From CALBZE01 sp036381255 (lineage in GTDB: Bacteria > Gemmatimonadota > Gemmatimonadetes > Longimicrobiales > RSA9): DNA of 64,000 nucleotides. The notes below the pieces were generated by a model. That model saw only the letters and a list, made by a program, of their open reading frames with translations, had not been told where the DNA came from and ran no database searches. The stretch covers positions 1-64,000 of the forward strand of contig DASVDG010000106.1 in the NCBI GenBank assembly GCA_036381255.1, read 5' to 3'. The position numbers and the translations under genes are program-made. Below, one piece after another: positions 1-8,375 of this stretch. Within the stretch, counting starts at the first letter, position 1. The number at the start of each line of letters is the position of its first letter.

Positions 1-217
1 CGGCCGCCTCGCCGATTTCATCGCCGTCGACCTCGACCACCCGACGTTAGCAGGCTGGACGGCGGAGACGCTCCCGGCCATATTGGCGCTGTCGGCGCCG
101 CCGGACGTGGTGGCGGACGTGTGGGTGGGCGGCGTCCGACGGCTCGAAAACCGGCGCCACCCGCTCGACGCCGAGGCCGCGGCCGCGTTCCGCGAGGTCG
201 CGGCGCGGGTGGTGTAG
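1..217 (+). CDS. C-terminal end of an amidohydrolase, possibly HutF-like (partial)
   Basis: An open frame enters from the left edge (codons start at base 2) and stops at TAG 215-217, giving about 71 residues. It contains a glycine followed by ADF, the stretch VDLDHPTLAGW, a late VWVGG turn and an arginine-rich GRH-like end. Such an ADF..D..HP.LAG block followed by V.V.G is typical of the C-terminal beta-sandwich of metal-dependent amidohydrolases such as formimidoylglutamate deiminase (HutF) and guanine deaminase. The catalytic part lies outside the window, so the substrate cannot be told. The next gene starts about 150 bp downstream. Confidence 0.55.
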   Translation, partial: GRLADFIAVDLDHPTLAGWTAETLPAILALSAPPDVVADVWVGGVRRLENRRHPLDAEAAAAFREVAARVV

Positions 218-363
218 CCGACCGCAGTTATGGCGCCGCGGGATCGCCCGCATCGCACCACGCTCGTTCAATACTCTCCCCGCTGGTACCCGTGGCGGCG
301 CTGCGTGCCCAAGGGCCCGCGGCCCCGCGATGGGTCATGTGCGCACATTGCCGGAGAGGTTTC

Positions 364-3051
364 ATGCGATCGAAGCTCCTGCTCCCGCTGCTCCTCGTGG
401 GCCACGTCGCCGCCGCGCTCGGGGCGCCGGCCCAGAACCCCCAACGCGATGCCGCGGCCGCGCTTCCGGGCACGCTCCGCGGGATGCGCGCCGCGCTCGA
501 CCCGCTCATCGTCGCCGGGCGGGCGGACACCTCGGGCCTCGCCGTGCGCACGGGCTCCGGCGCCGTGATCGACGCGGCGTCGGTCGTCGCCGAAGCGCCC
601 GTCGCCTCGCTGATGGAGCTGGTCCAGGCGCGGGTCCCGGGCGTCTCCGTCTTCCAGGCGCCCGGCGTCCCCGGCGGCGCGGCGCAGATCCGGATCCGCG
701 GCGTGCACTCCGTCGTCGGCGACGGTGGCGTGGCCGTGTACGTCGATGGCATCCCGGTCGATGCTGCGGCCGTGTCGTTCCTCGATACAGGCAACCTGCG
801 CCGGGCCGGGATCGCCGGGATCGCACCCGAGGACATCGCGTCCGTCGAGGTGCTGAAGGGCTCGACATCGACGTTGTGGTACGGGCCGGCCGCTGCGGGC
901 GGCGCGATCCTGGTCACGACCCGGAAGGCGAGCCCCGGGGCGCGCGGGTTCACGCAGCGGATCGTGCTCGAGCACGGCCCGGTCGATCCGGGCGCGGAGT
1001 TGCCCGCAAACTGGGTGCGCTGCGGTGACGATCCCACGGGAGCGTGCGCGGGACAGCCCCCAGACATGATCCTGTCGGACCGGCCGCTCGAACGCGACGG
1101 GATGCTGGGCGGCGGCACCGCCTCGACCGTCCATTGGAGCGGTCGTGGCTCGACCGACCGCCTCGGCGTGTACGGCTCGCTTGGCTGGACCCGCGATGAC
1201 GGCCTGCTGCCGACCACTGGCTTCGACCGCCGGAGCGCACGCGCCGGGTTGCGGCTGCGGGCCGCGGAGACGGTGGACGTCGAGGTCGGGCTGGGAGCGT
1301 CGGCCATCGAGACCGACCTCCCGATCACCGGTTCCACCGGTAGCGGCGGCCGCAACCTCGTGGTCCATGCGCTGCGCGGGAATCCGACGACGGTCGGCGC
1401 GTCGAAGGACGGCTGGGGCATAGTGGATGGCGATTCGCTGCTCGACATCGAGGCGTCCGCCGACGCGCGGCGCTACCGGCCGCGCGTGCGCCTCGTCCAC
1501 CGCGCGGCGCCCTGGCTCACGCACTCGCTCCACGCCGGCGCGGACCTGGCACGCGACGAAGCGTTCCGGCGCGCGCCCCACCTCGCGGGAGCCGGCATGA
1601 GCCTGGAGCTGCTGGAGCGGAAGGCCGACCTCTACACCGTGGACTACCGTGCCCGGTTCGACGCGCGGCGCCTCGGCGCCGGCCGCCACGACCTGGAGTT
1701 GCTGCTCGGCGTCCAGGCCACGTGGGACCGGCGCGAGGAGTCCATTCGGAGCGGTTCCGAGGGCGCAGTGGGTGACATCGACCCGGAACGGTCCTATTCC
1801 ATTCTCGAGATTCGACGCGAGCGCGAGGCGGTCGGCGTCGTCGCCGATGCGCGCTACGGCTACCGGGACCGGCTGTTCACGGAGCTCGGCGTCCGCCGCG
1901 ACCGGCTGGACGACATCGACGGCGATGCGGGCCGGCTCTTCTCGTATCGTCTCGGCGCGGCGTTCCTCGCCTACGATGGCGCGGCGCGGCGCGCCCCGAT
2001 CCCGGGCGTCGACATCGTACGGGTGCGGGCGGCGGTCGGGGGCGCGGAGCTCGATCGGATCATCCCGGTCGCCGACTTCTCGTTCGGCCTGTACGGGGAT
2101 CCGCTCGCGTCGTCACCCGGCGGCAAGGAGAGACTGACCGAGGCCGAGCTGGGCGTCGACGCTGGCCTCCTGGACGGCCGCGTCGGCCTGGCCGTGACGG
2201 CGTTCCGCCGCACCACCAGGGATGTCGCGTTCCTGACGCCTCGCTTCGACGACTTTGCCGGCCTCTGGAGCTGGGGAGGGCGCGCCGAGCTCCGCAACCG
2301 GGGCGTAGAGGTGGCGCTGGCGGCGGAGCTGCTGAGGGCGGACGACATCTCCTGGTCCGCGCGGCTGAGCGCCTCGCGGCTGGCCAACGAGGTCGCCGAG
2401 CTGAACGCTCCCTGGGCCCTCGTGGATGGCTGGCACTGGATGCTGGAGGGGCGGCCGGCGGGGTCCTTCCATTCCCGGAGCATCATCGAAGTGGAAGGCG
2501 CCGGCGGGCGTGTGCTCGTGACGGACACGCTCGAATACGCCGGGAGCCCGATCCCGGAGTGGGAGGGCGCGCTGGAAACCGGGCTGTCGCTCTGGGGCCG
2601 GCTCCGCCTGCGCGCCCTCCTGGATGGCCACACCGGGTTCGACGTGTACAACCAGACGGCGCAGTGGCGCGACCGCGGGTACCGCAACAGCGAGCGGTAT
2701 GCGCGCCGCGACGCCCTCGCGCCGGAGGAGCGGGCGCTGTACACCGGCGAGTACGTGGACTCGAACGGCGCAGTCTACCCACTGGATGTCCCGGCACCGT
2801 ACATCCGGGACGGCAGCTTCCTGTGGCTGCGCGAGGTCTCCGCCACCCTCGAGCTCCCACGCACCTGGGTGGCGCGGATCGGCGCGAGCGGCGCGGCGCT
2901 CACGGTCGCCGGCCGCAACGTCGCGCTCTGGTCCCGCTACGATGGCGTCGACCCCGAGTTCCCGAGCTGGAGTGCGCCGCTCAGCCGCAGGGACTGGTTC
3001 GTGCTGCCTCAGTCGGCGCGGTGGAGCGTGCGGTTGGCGGTGCAGTTCTGA
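364..3051 (+). CDS. TonB-dependent outer-membrane receptor (SusC/RagA-like, no N-terminal carboxypeptidase-like domain)
   Basis: An 895-residue outer-membrane receptor. The ATG at 364 follows GGAGAGG and opens a signal peptide (MRSKLLLPLLLVGHVAAA, then APAQ). A plug domain follows at about residues 80-180, with ELVQARVPGV, RIRGVHS, VYVDGIPVDA and VEVLKGS, the usual SusC/RagA plug signature. The rest is a beta barrel ending in the aromatic LAVQF. Plug and barrel predict energised uptake through TonB. It lacks the CarboxypepD_reg-like domain of the next gene, and no SusD partner lies beside it. It shares plug, CGDD/cysteine segment, HWSGRG and GFDRR blocks with the next gene, so the two look like a tandem duplication. 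The ligand is unknown. Confidence 0.85.
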   Translation: MRSKLLLPLLLVGHVAAALGAPAQNPQRDAAAALPGTLRGMRAALDPLIVAGRADTSGLAVRTGSGAVIDAASVVAEAPVASLMELVQARVPGVSVFQAPGVPGGAAQIRIRGVHSVVGDGGVAVYVDGIPVDAAAVSFLDTGNLRRAGIAGIAPEDIASVEVLKGSTSTLWYGPAAAGGAILVTTRKASPGARGFTQRIVLEHGPVDPGAELPANWVRCGDDPTGACAGQPPDMILSDRPLERDGMLGGGTASTVHWSGRGSTDRLGVYGSLGWTRDDGLLPTTGFDRRSARAGLRLRAAETVDVEVGLGASAIETDLPITGSTGSGGRNLVVHALRGNPTTVGASKDGWGIVDGDSLLDIEASADARRYRPRVRLVHRAAPWLTHSLHAGADLARDEAFRRAPHLAGAGMSLELLERKADLYTVDYRARFDARRLGAGRHDLELLLGVQATWDRREESIRSGSEGAVGDIDPERSYSILEIRREREAVGVVADARYGYRDRLFTELGVRRDRLDDIDGDAGRLFSYRLGAAFLAYDGAARRAPIPGVDIVRVRAAVGGAELDRIIPVADFSFGLYGDPLASSPGGKERLTEAELGVDAGLLDGRVGLAVTAFRRTTRDVAFLTPRFDDFAGLWSWGGRAELRNRGVEVALAAELLRADDISWSARLSASRLANEVAELNAPWALVDGWHWMLEGRPAGSFHSRSIIEVEGAGGRVLVTDTLEYAGSPIPEWEGALETGLSLWGRLRLRALLDGHTGFDVYNQTAQWRDRGYRNSERYARRDALAPEERALYTGEYVDSNGAVYPLDVPAPYIRDGSFLWLREVSATLELPRTWVARIGASGAALTVAGRNVALWSRYDGVDPEFPSWSAPLSRRDWFVLPQSARWSVRLAVQF

Positions 3052-3202
3052 TCGCAGTTCGATGCGTGTCGCGCCGGTACCCGGCGGGTGCCCGCCGCGA
3101 CGTGCGGTTCACACCCCTTTCGTCGTCCCGGGCTCCGGGGCGGGTGCGACCCGCCGTGCCTCGGCATCCCGGGCGAAGCAAAACGCCACGCCGGAGGCTT
3201 GC

Positions 3203-6139
3203 ATGATTCGCTTGCCAACGATGGCGACGGCATCCCTCATCCTGCTGCCGGTCCACCTCGCCTTCGCGACTCCGACTCTCGCGCAGGCGGCGGGCGGAGG
3301 CGGCGAACCGGTCATCGTGGCCGGCGTCGTCCGCGACGACGCGGCCCGCCCGGTGCGCGGCGCTCTGATCTCGATCCCGGAACTCGGCCGCGCGACCCGC
3401 ACCGACGACGCCGGTGTCTACCGCCTCGATCTCACCGTCGCGGACGCCACGGTCCGGACCGTGACGCTGCGGGCCACGGCCGCCGGGCTCGGCGGGACGG
3501 AACTGAGGATCACTCTCGACGCCGGCACCACCTGGCGCGGCATCGTCCTCGCCCGCCCGGTCGTGCCGCTGGATGCGGTCGTGGCGACGGCGGTCGGGAG
3601 CGCGAAGCGCCGCACGCAGGTGGCGAGAATCGAGAGGATCGACGCAGTGGAGACGACGGCGATGGCGCCCGTGTCCACGCTGAGCGAGCTGCTCCAGGCG
3701 CGCGTGGCCGGACTGTCGGTGACGCGGGCATCGGGAAGTTCAGGCGCGTCGTCGCGGATCCGGGTCCGCGGTTTCGGCTCACCGGCCTACCCGACGAGGC
3801 CGGCGCTGTACGTAGACGGGGTCCGCGTCGACGGCCGGCCGCGCGCGTCGCTGCTGAACTACGTCCTGCCGACGAGCGTGCTCGACGCGATATCGCCGCA
3901 CGACGTCGAATCGGTCGAGGTGCTCAAAGGGCCGGCCGCGGCGGCGCGCTACGGCCCTGACGCCGCGGCAGGCGTGATCGACGTCCGGACCCGCGGCGCC
4001 CGGATCGGCGGCGCGGGGTTCCACCAGCGAATCACGGCCGCGTACGGCGGAGCGGAGATCGACTGGCTCCCGCCCGCCAACTGGGCGCGCTGCATGGACC
4101 CATCGGTGCCGATCTGCGAAGGGCTCGCCGCGGGTACACCCGTCTCGGACAACCCGCTGCTGCGGCGCGGCATTCTCCGGGAGGGTCGCCGGGCGTCCAT
4201 CCACTGGAGCGGGCGGGGTGGCGCAGAACGCTACGGCTACGCATTCGCCCTAGGGCTCGACACCGAAGACGGGACGCTACCCGGCAACGGCTTCGACCGC
4301 CGGACCGGCCGGATCAGCGCGGCGATCGCCCCGGTCGATGGGCTGCGCATCGAGACGGCCGTCGGCCGAAGTACGACGACGCGCGAGCCCGAGCTCACGG
4401 GCGGGTACTTCGGATTGGTCGGCTACGCCATGATGGGCAGTCCGCTGACGGTCGGCGGCGAGGAGGACGGGTGGTTTCGGGTTTCGGCCGACGCGCTGAG
4501 GCGGATCGACAGCCGGATCGAGACGGAACGGACCACGCCTTCGCTGCACATCGCCCACGCGACGCTGCCGTGGCTCGAGCAGCGGCTCACCGTCGGCGCG
4601 GAGCGGGTTCACCAGCGTGGGCGGGACCGTTTCCCGTTCATTTCGGGCCCATCGCCGCTGGATGGACGGTCGACTGATGCGGCGCAGAAGTCCGACGATT
4701 ACACCGTGAATTACCTCGCAACGATGCGACTGCCGACGTCCGAGGCCCGCGGGCTCGACATCCGCTTCTCGCTGGGCGCGCAGTACCTGTCCGAGTCCAT
4801 CTTGCGGCAGGCGACGGAGACGCTCCGGATGGAACCGTCGGCGCCGCCGGGGCCGGTCATGTACACCGAGCAGGAACGTGAATGGCGGACCTTCGGCGTG
4901 CTGGGCGAGTGGCAGCTCGGATACCGTGACCGGCTGTTCTCGCGGGCCGGGCTCCGCGTGGACTGGATGCGGATGGAATACCGTGACAGCTCGGCGTTGA
5001 GGTTCGCCTCCGCGCGTGGGGAGTCGGGTGCCGTATTCGCACCGCATGTCGGCGTATCGTACCTCATTTCGGATGGGTCCTCGACGGACCGGCCCCTCTC
5101 GTTCGTCGGCACGCTTCTGCTCCACGCCGCCTGGGGCCGCGTGGCGCGGAAGCACCCGGACGTGGTGTTGCCGGACCTGAGCTTGGACCCGCTCGACGTC
5201 TTTTCCCCGAGTGCGAACGATGTGATCGCCAATTCGCCGATGGAGTCGGTGAGTGAGGTGGAGCTCGGGCTCGAGTCCGGGCTGCTCGATGACCGGCTCG
5301 GGATCGGTGTAACGGCTTTCCGCAGGCGGACCACCGACATCCCGGCGGTCATCGACCTCGGCGTATCCGGCGAAAGGGGGCTCGGTTACGTGGAGCTGCT
5401 CGAACGCGGGCTCGAGGTGGATGTGACGGCGCGCCTGCTGCGTAACTCCCGGGCAACCTGGGATTTGCGGGCCAGCGTGCAGACGCACGACAACGAAGTG
5501 GTGCGCACTAGCGGCATGCGGGCTGCAGTCGTCGGGTATCCACCCTTCGGCGTGCGCGAGGGCGACCCGTCCCAGCCCATCCAGACGTTCCCGATCGAAG
5601 AGATCGACACCATCGCGGGCATCGCGAGGGTCGGCGACCTGGAGGTCGTCGGGAGTAGGGTCCCGTCGTTGGAGGCGGCCGTCGCGACCCGCCTAACCCT
5701 CGGCCATTGGATCCGGATCCACGGGCTGCTCGATGCCAGGCAGGGTTTCGAGGTGCTCGACATCATCGCTCCCTTCCGCGACCGCGACGTACAGAACAGC
5801 GAGCGGTCGGTCCTTCGGGACGAGCTGCCGGCCGCGGAGCGGATTCGGTATTTCGGGCCGTACGAGGGCGAGTACACGAACGCGCCGTACATCCGGTCCG
5901 GTGACTTCGTGCGACTTCGGGAAGCGTCGATCACGTTCGCTCTCCCGGCGCAGTGGGCGAGCCGGCTGGGCGCGAGGGCGGCATCACTCACGCTCGGCGG
6001 CCGCGATCTGGCGCTATGGACCGATTTCGAGGGGGATCCGGAGGTGTTTTCGAATCCTACGCCCTCCCCGGAGTATCGCTTCTACATCGCCGTGCCTCAC
6101 GCCCGTCGCTGGGAGGCGCGGCTGACGGTACAGTTCTGA
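3203..6139 (+). CDS. TonB-dependent outer-membrane receptor (SusC/RagA-like with carboxypeptidase regulatory-like domain)
   Basis: A 978-residue receptor starting at ATG 3203 behind CCGGAGG. Signal peptide at about residues 1-27. A CarboxypepD_reg-like beta domain follows (VAGVVRDDAARPVRGALIS), then a plug (LLQARVAGLSVT about residue 163; VEVLKGPAAAARYG about residue 239), then the barrel, ending in LTVQF. It follows its paralogue by about 150 bp and both may be co-transcribed. Shared landmarks with the upstream receptor (WARC near the plug end, HWSGRGG, NGFDRR) support duplication followed by divergence. Lack of a SusD gene suggests either a stand-alone siderophore or peptide receptor, or a lipoprotein partner elsewhere. 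Confidence 0.85.
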   Translation: MIRLPTMATASLILLPVHLAFATPTLAQAAGGGGEPVIVAGVVRDDAARPVRGALISIPELGRATRTDDAGVYRLDLTVADATVRTVTLRATAAGLGGTELRITLDAGTTWRGIVLARPVVPLDAVVATAVGSAKRRTQVARIERIDAVETTAMAPVSTLSELLQARVAGLSVTRASGSSGASSRIRVRGFGSPAYPTRPALYVDGVRVDGRPRASLLNYVLPTSVLDAISPHDVESVEVLKGPAAAARYGPDAAAGVIDVRTRGARIGGAGFHQRITAAYGGAEIDWLPPANWARCMDPSVPICEGLAAGTPVSDNPLLRRGILREGRRASIHWSGRGGAERYGYAFALGLDTEDGTLPGNGFDRRTGRISAAIAPVDGLRIETAVGRSTTTREPELTGGYFGLVGYAMMGSPLTVGGEEDGWFRVSADALRRIDSRIETERTTPSLHIAHATLPWLEQRLTVGAERVHQRGRDRFPFISGPSPLDGRSTDAAQKSDDYTVNYLATMRLPTSEARGLDIRFSLGAQYLSESILRQATETLRMEPSAPPGPVMYTEQEREWRTFGVLGEWQLGYRDRLFSRAGLRVDWMRMEYRDSSALRFASARGESGAVFAPHVGVSYLISDGSSTDRPLSFVGTLLLHAAWGRVARKHPDVVLPDLSLDPLDVFSPSANDVIANSPMESVSEVELGLESGLLDDRLGIGVTAFRRRTTDIPAVIDLGVSGERGLGYVELLERGLEVDVTARLLRNSRATWDLRASVQTHDNEVVRTSGMRAAVVGYPPFGVREGDPSQPIQTFPIEEIDTIAGIARVGDLEVVGSRVPSLEAAVATRLTLGHWIRIHGLLDARQGFEVLDIIAPFRDRDVQNSERSVLRDELPAAERIRYFGPYEGEYTNAPYIRSGDFVRLREASITFALPAQWASRLGARAASLTLGGRDLALWTDFEGDPEVFSNPTPSPEYRFYIAVPHARRWEARLTVQF

Positions 6140-6687
6140 GTGCGTGGCGGCGCGTGGCGGCGCCGCATCGTGAGCCCGTGCTCCATCGGTGCCTATGGAG
6201 CGCGCACCGCCGGCGTCATTCACGCCGACGCCGTCGGATCTCGCGCGGGCGTGTGGCCGGTGCTGCCCGGCCCGGCCGGGCCGGGACCCGGACCGGAGCC
6301 ACCTGCCGGGGGTACTACGGTAACGGAGCCCGACGCCCGGGAACCGCCGCCGCGCCCCGACGATTGGAAGGGTCGGACGCGGCGAGCGCCCCGTCCGTCG
6401 GAACGAGAAAGCGACGCATGAGCAACGAACGCCCGAACCCCGAATCGATGGCCCACCCGCGCGGCGGCGCGACCGCCGCGCGTGCGTGTTGCCGTCGCTG
6501 TACCACGGCCCTTCCATCGGGCCGGGGCGTGGGCGCGGCATCGACGTAGGTCCTCACGGATCGCGTTCGCCGCGGCCGGCCGCGGGTCCCCGATGGAGGG
6601 GCCTGCGGCCGGCCGTTTTTCGTGGATACGGACGATGGACGAACCCGTGCGCCCGAGCCGTCGGGCGCGGAACCAAAGGGAGGAAGC
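6140..6687 (+). other. 548-bp non-coding region with several hairpins and a terminator-like stem
   Basis: No convincing gene is visible on either strand between the TonB receptor and the sulfurtransferase. Several short inverted repeats occur (GCTCCAT/ATGGAGC near 6180-6200; CGGCGT/ACGCCG near 6210-6230). A strong stem with a T-run lies at 6573-6620, and another hairpin (GCGCCCGA/TCGGGCGC, about 6642-6662) lies just before the ribosome binding site of the next gene. The arrangement resembles an attenuated leader, but I recognise no riboswitch class. Confidence 0.4.
6573..6620 (+). terminator. Rho-independent-type terminator (or attenuator) before the sulfurtransferase gene
   Basis: A long GC-rich stem: the arm CGGCCGGCCGC plus GGGTCCCC pairs with GGGGCC plus TGCGGCCGGCCG around a GATGGA loop, followed directly by TTTTT at 6616-6620. 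It ends 67 bp before the sulfurtransferase ATG. It could end the TonB receptor transcript or attenuate the sulfurtransferase gene. Confidence 0.65.
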
Positions 6688-7578
6688 ATGGCACACAAGA
6701 CGGAAGTTCCGGCGGTCACGCCGATCGAGCGCCGCGGGTACGCGAACCCCGACGCGCTGGTCTCGACGGATTGGGTCGCGCAGCACCTGGGCGACCCGAA
6801 GGTCCGGCTCGTCGAGTCGGATGAGGACGTGCTGCTGTACGAGGTCGGGCACGTCCCCGGCGCGGTGAAGATCGACTGGGTCGCCGACCTGAACGACCCG
6901 GTCACGCGCGACTACATCGACGCGGCGCGTTTCCAGGCGCTGCTGCGCTCGCGCGGGATCGACGACGACACGACGATCGTGTTCTACGGCGACAACAACA
7001 ACTGGTGGGCGGCGTACGCGTACTGGGTGTTCCGGCTGTTCGGCGTGAAGAACCTGCGGCTGATGGACGGCGGCCGCGCGCGCTGGGAGCAGGAGGGCCG
7101 CCCGATGACGACGGACGTGCCGGCGTACCCGGAGGGGAACACCCGCGTCGAGGCGCGCGACGACGCGGCGATCCGCGCGTTCCGCGACGACGTGTTCGCC
7201 CACATCGCCGCCGGCCGGCCGCTGGTCGACGTGCGCAGCCCGGAGGAGTACCGCGGCGAGCGGCTGCACATGCCGGCGTACCCGAACGAGGGCGCGACGC
7301 GCGGCGGCCACATCCCGGGCGCGCGCAACGTGCCGTGGGCGCGGGCGGTCGACCCGGAGACGCACACGTTCCGCCCGGCGGAGGAACTGCGCGCGATCTA
7401 CGAGGCGGAGCAAGGGCTCGGCCGCGGCGACGACGTCGTCGTCTACTGCCGGATCGGCGAGCGCTCGAGCCACACCTGGTTCGTGCTGAGCGAGCTGCTC
7501 GGCTTCGAGCGCGTGCGCAACTACGACGGCTCGTGGACGGAGTGGGGGAACCTGGTCCGTGCGCCGATCGAGAAGTAG
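6688..7578 (+). CDS. Thiosulfate/3-mercaptopyruvate sulfurtransferase (two rhodanese domains)
   Basis: A 296-residue cytoplasmic protein with two rhodanese folds, about residues 18-135 (inactive half, HVPGAVKIDW) and 165-290. The catalytic loop in the second half reads YCRIGERSSHTW with Cys254 as persulfide carrier. The CRIGERSSHTW form is that of the actinobacterial CysA2/SseA-type thiosulfate sulfurtransferases. The ATG at 6688 is preceded by GGGAGGAAGC. It sits 15 bp before a SufU-like scaffold gene, so it may supply sulfur for Fe-S assembly; that link is inference from position. Sulfur donor specificity cannot be read from sequence. Confidence 0.88.
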   Translation: MAHKTEVPAVTPIERRGYANPDALVSTDWVAQHLGDPKVRLVESDEDVLLYEVGHVPGAVKIDWVADLNDPVTRDYIDAARFQALLRSRGIDDDTTIVFYGDNNNWWAAYAYWVFRLFGVKNLRLMDGGRARWEQEGRPMTTDVPAYPEGNTRVEARDDAAIRAFRDDVFAHIAAGRPLVDVRSPEEYRGERLHMPAYPNEGATRGGHIPGARNVPWARAVDPETHTFRPAEELRAIYEAEQGLGRGDDVVVYCRIGERSSHTWFVLSELLGFERVRNYDGSWTEWGNLVRAPIEK

Positions 7579-7593
7579 TTTGGAGGTGATGGG

Positions 7594-8145
7594 ATGGACA
7601 GGCAGACGCGTGTGGCGCTGCTGGTGGACCACGCGAAGCGGCCGCGCCACCACGGCCCGCTCGAGGACGCCGACGTGCACATGCCGGGCGGCAACCCCGG
7701 CTGCGGCGACGTCGTGACGATCCACGTCAAGGCGGAGCCGGGCGAGGCGCGGATCCGGGAGGTCCGGTTCGAGGGCGCCGGCTGCACGATCAGCCAGGCC
7801 GCGGCCTCGATCCTCGTCGAGCGGATGAACAAGCGGCGGCCGACGTTCGACGAGATCGGCGCGCTCTCGTACGAGGACATGATCGACGTCCTCGGCCGCG
7901 ACATCGTCGGCTCGCGTCCGCGCTGCGCGACGCTCGCGCTCGGCACGCTGAAGGCGGCGGTGCAGCATGTGGAGATGGACCGCAAGCTCCGCGCGGCAGG
8001 GCGCACGGAAGAGGAGATCGAGCGCATGCGCGAGGCGCTCGCGGCGCAGGCGGCGGGCACGGGGCTGGTCTTCGGGGCCGGCGCCGAGGCGGCGGTCGCC
8101 GCCGCGGGCGTCGTGCCGCACGACGACGCGATCGAGCCGGCGTGA
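7594..8145 (+). CDS. sufU: SufU/IscU-type iron-sulfur cluster scaffold or sulfur-acceptor protein
   Basis: A 183-residue protein starting at ATG 7594 behind GGAGGTGATGG. The three conserved cysteines of the family are Cys37 (NPGCGD, with Asp39), Cys64 (GAGCTIS) and Cys111 (RPRCATLAL), the arrangement of SufU, which binds zinc and accepts sulfur from SufS or scaffolds clusters. The C-terminal ~45 residues form an extra alanine-rich tail beyond usual SufU. No sufS/sufBCD is in the window, so its partner cysteine desulfurase must lie elsewhere. It is probably co-transcribed with the sulfurtransferase just upstream. Confidence 0.85.
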   Translation: MDRQTRVALLVDHAKRPRHHGPLEDADVHMPGGNPGCGDVVTIHVKAEPGEARIREVRFEGAGCTISQAAASILVERMNKRRPTFDEIGALSYEDMIDVLGRDIVGSRPRCATLALGTLKAAVQHVEMDRKLRAAGRTEEEIERMREALAAQAAGTGLVFGAGAEAAVAAAGVVPHDDAIEPA

Positions 8146-8277
8146 GCTCCGCGCCGGCGTCCGCCCGAGGCGTTCCTCGCCGTGGCGGCGCCGGTTCGGC
8201 CGGAGCGGCGTGAAACCGCGCGGCGCCCGCCCGCGTAAGCCGCTCCGGCCGGCCGGTCGCGCGCGCCGGCGGCCGTG

Positions 8278-8301
8278 CGGACGGCGGTGAGCCGCCGTCC
8301 G
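8278..8301 (+). terminator. Perfect 10-bp hairpin downstream of sufU, possible terminator
   Basis: CGGACGGCGG (8278-8287) pairs perfectly with CCGCCGTCCG (8292-8301) across a TGAG loop. The downstream tract is only T-rich (CTTCTTCC), so termination is plausible but not certain. Confidence 0.4.
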
Positions 8302-8375
8302 TCCGGCTTCTTCCGCCGTTCGGCGAACGTCGCCGTGCGGTGCGTCCAGATCCACCCGGAAATCCAGGGGGCCCC

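Noticed and set aside
6140..6687. Cobalamin- or SAM-type riboswitch before the sulfurtransferase
   Set aside because: Fragments such as GCCACCTG and several hairpins are present, but no conserved core could be matched, so only a generic structured leader is noted.
8146..8340. Small gene between sufU and the DUF4097 gene
   Set aside because: Only Arg/Pro-rich frames without a start signal; the stretch contains a terminator-like hairpin.
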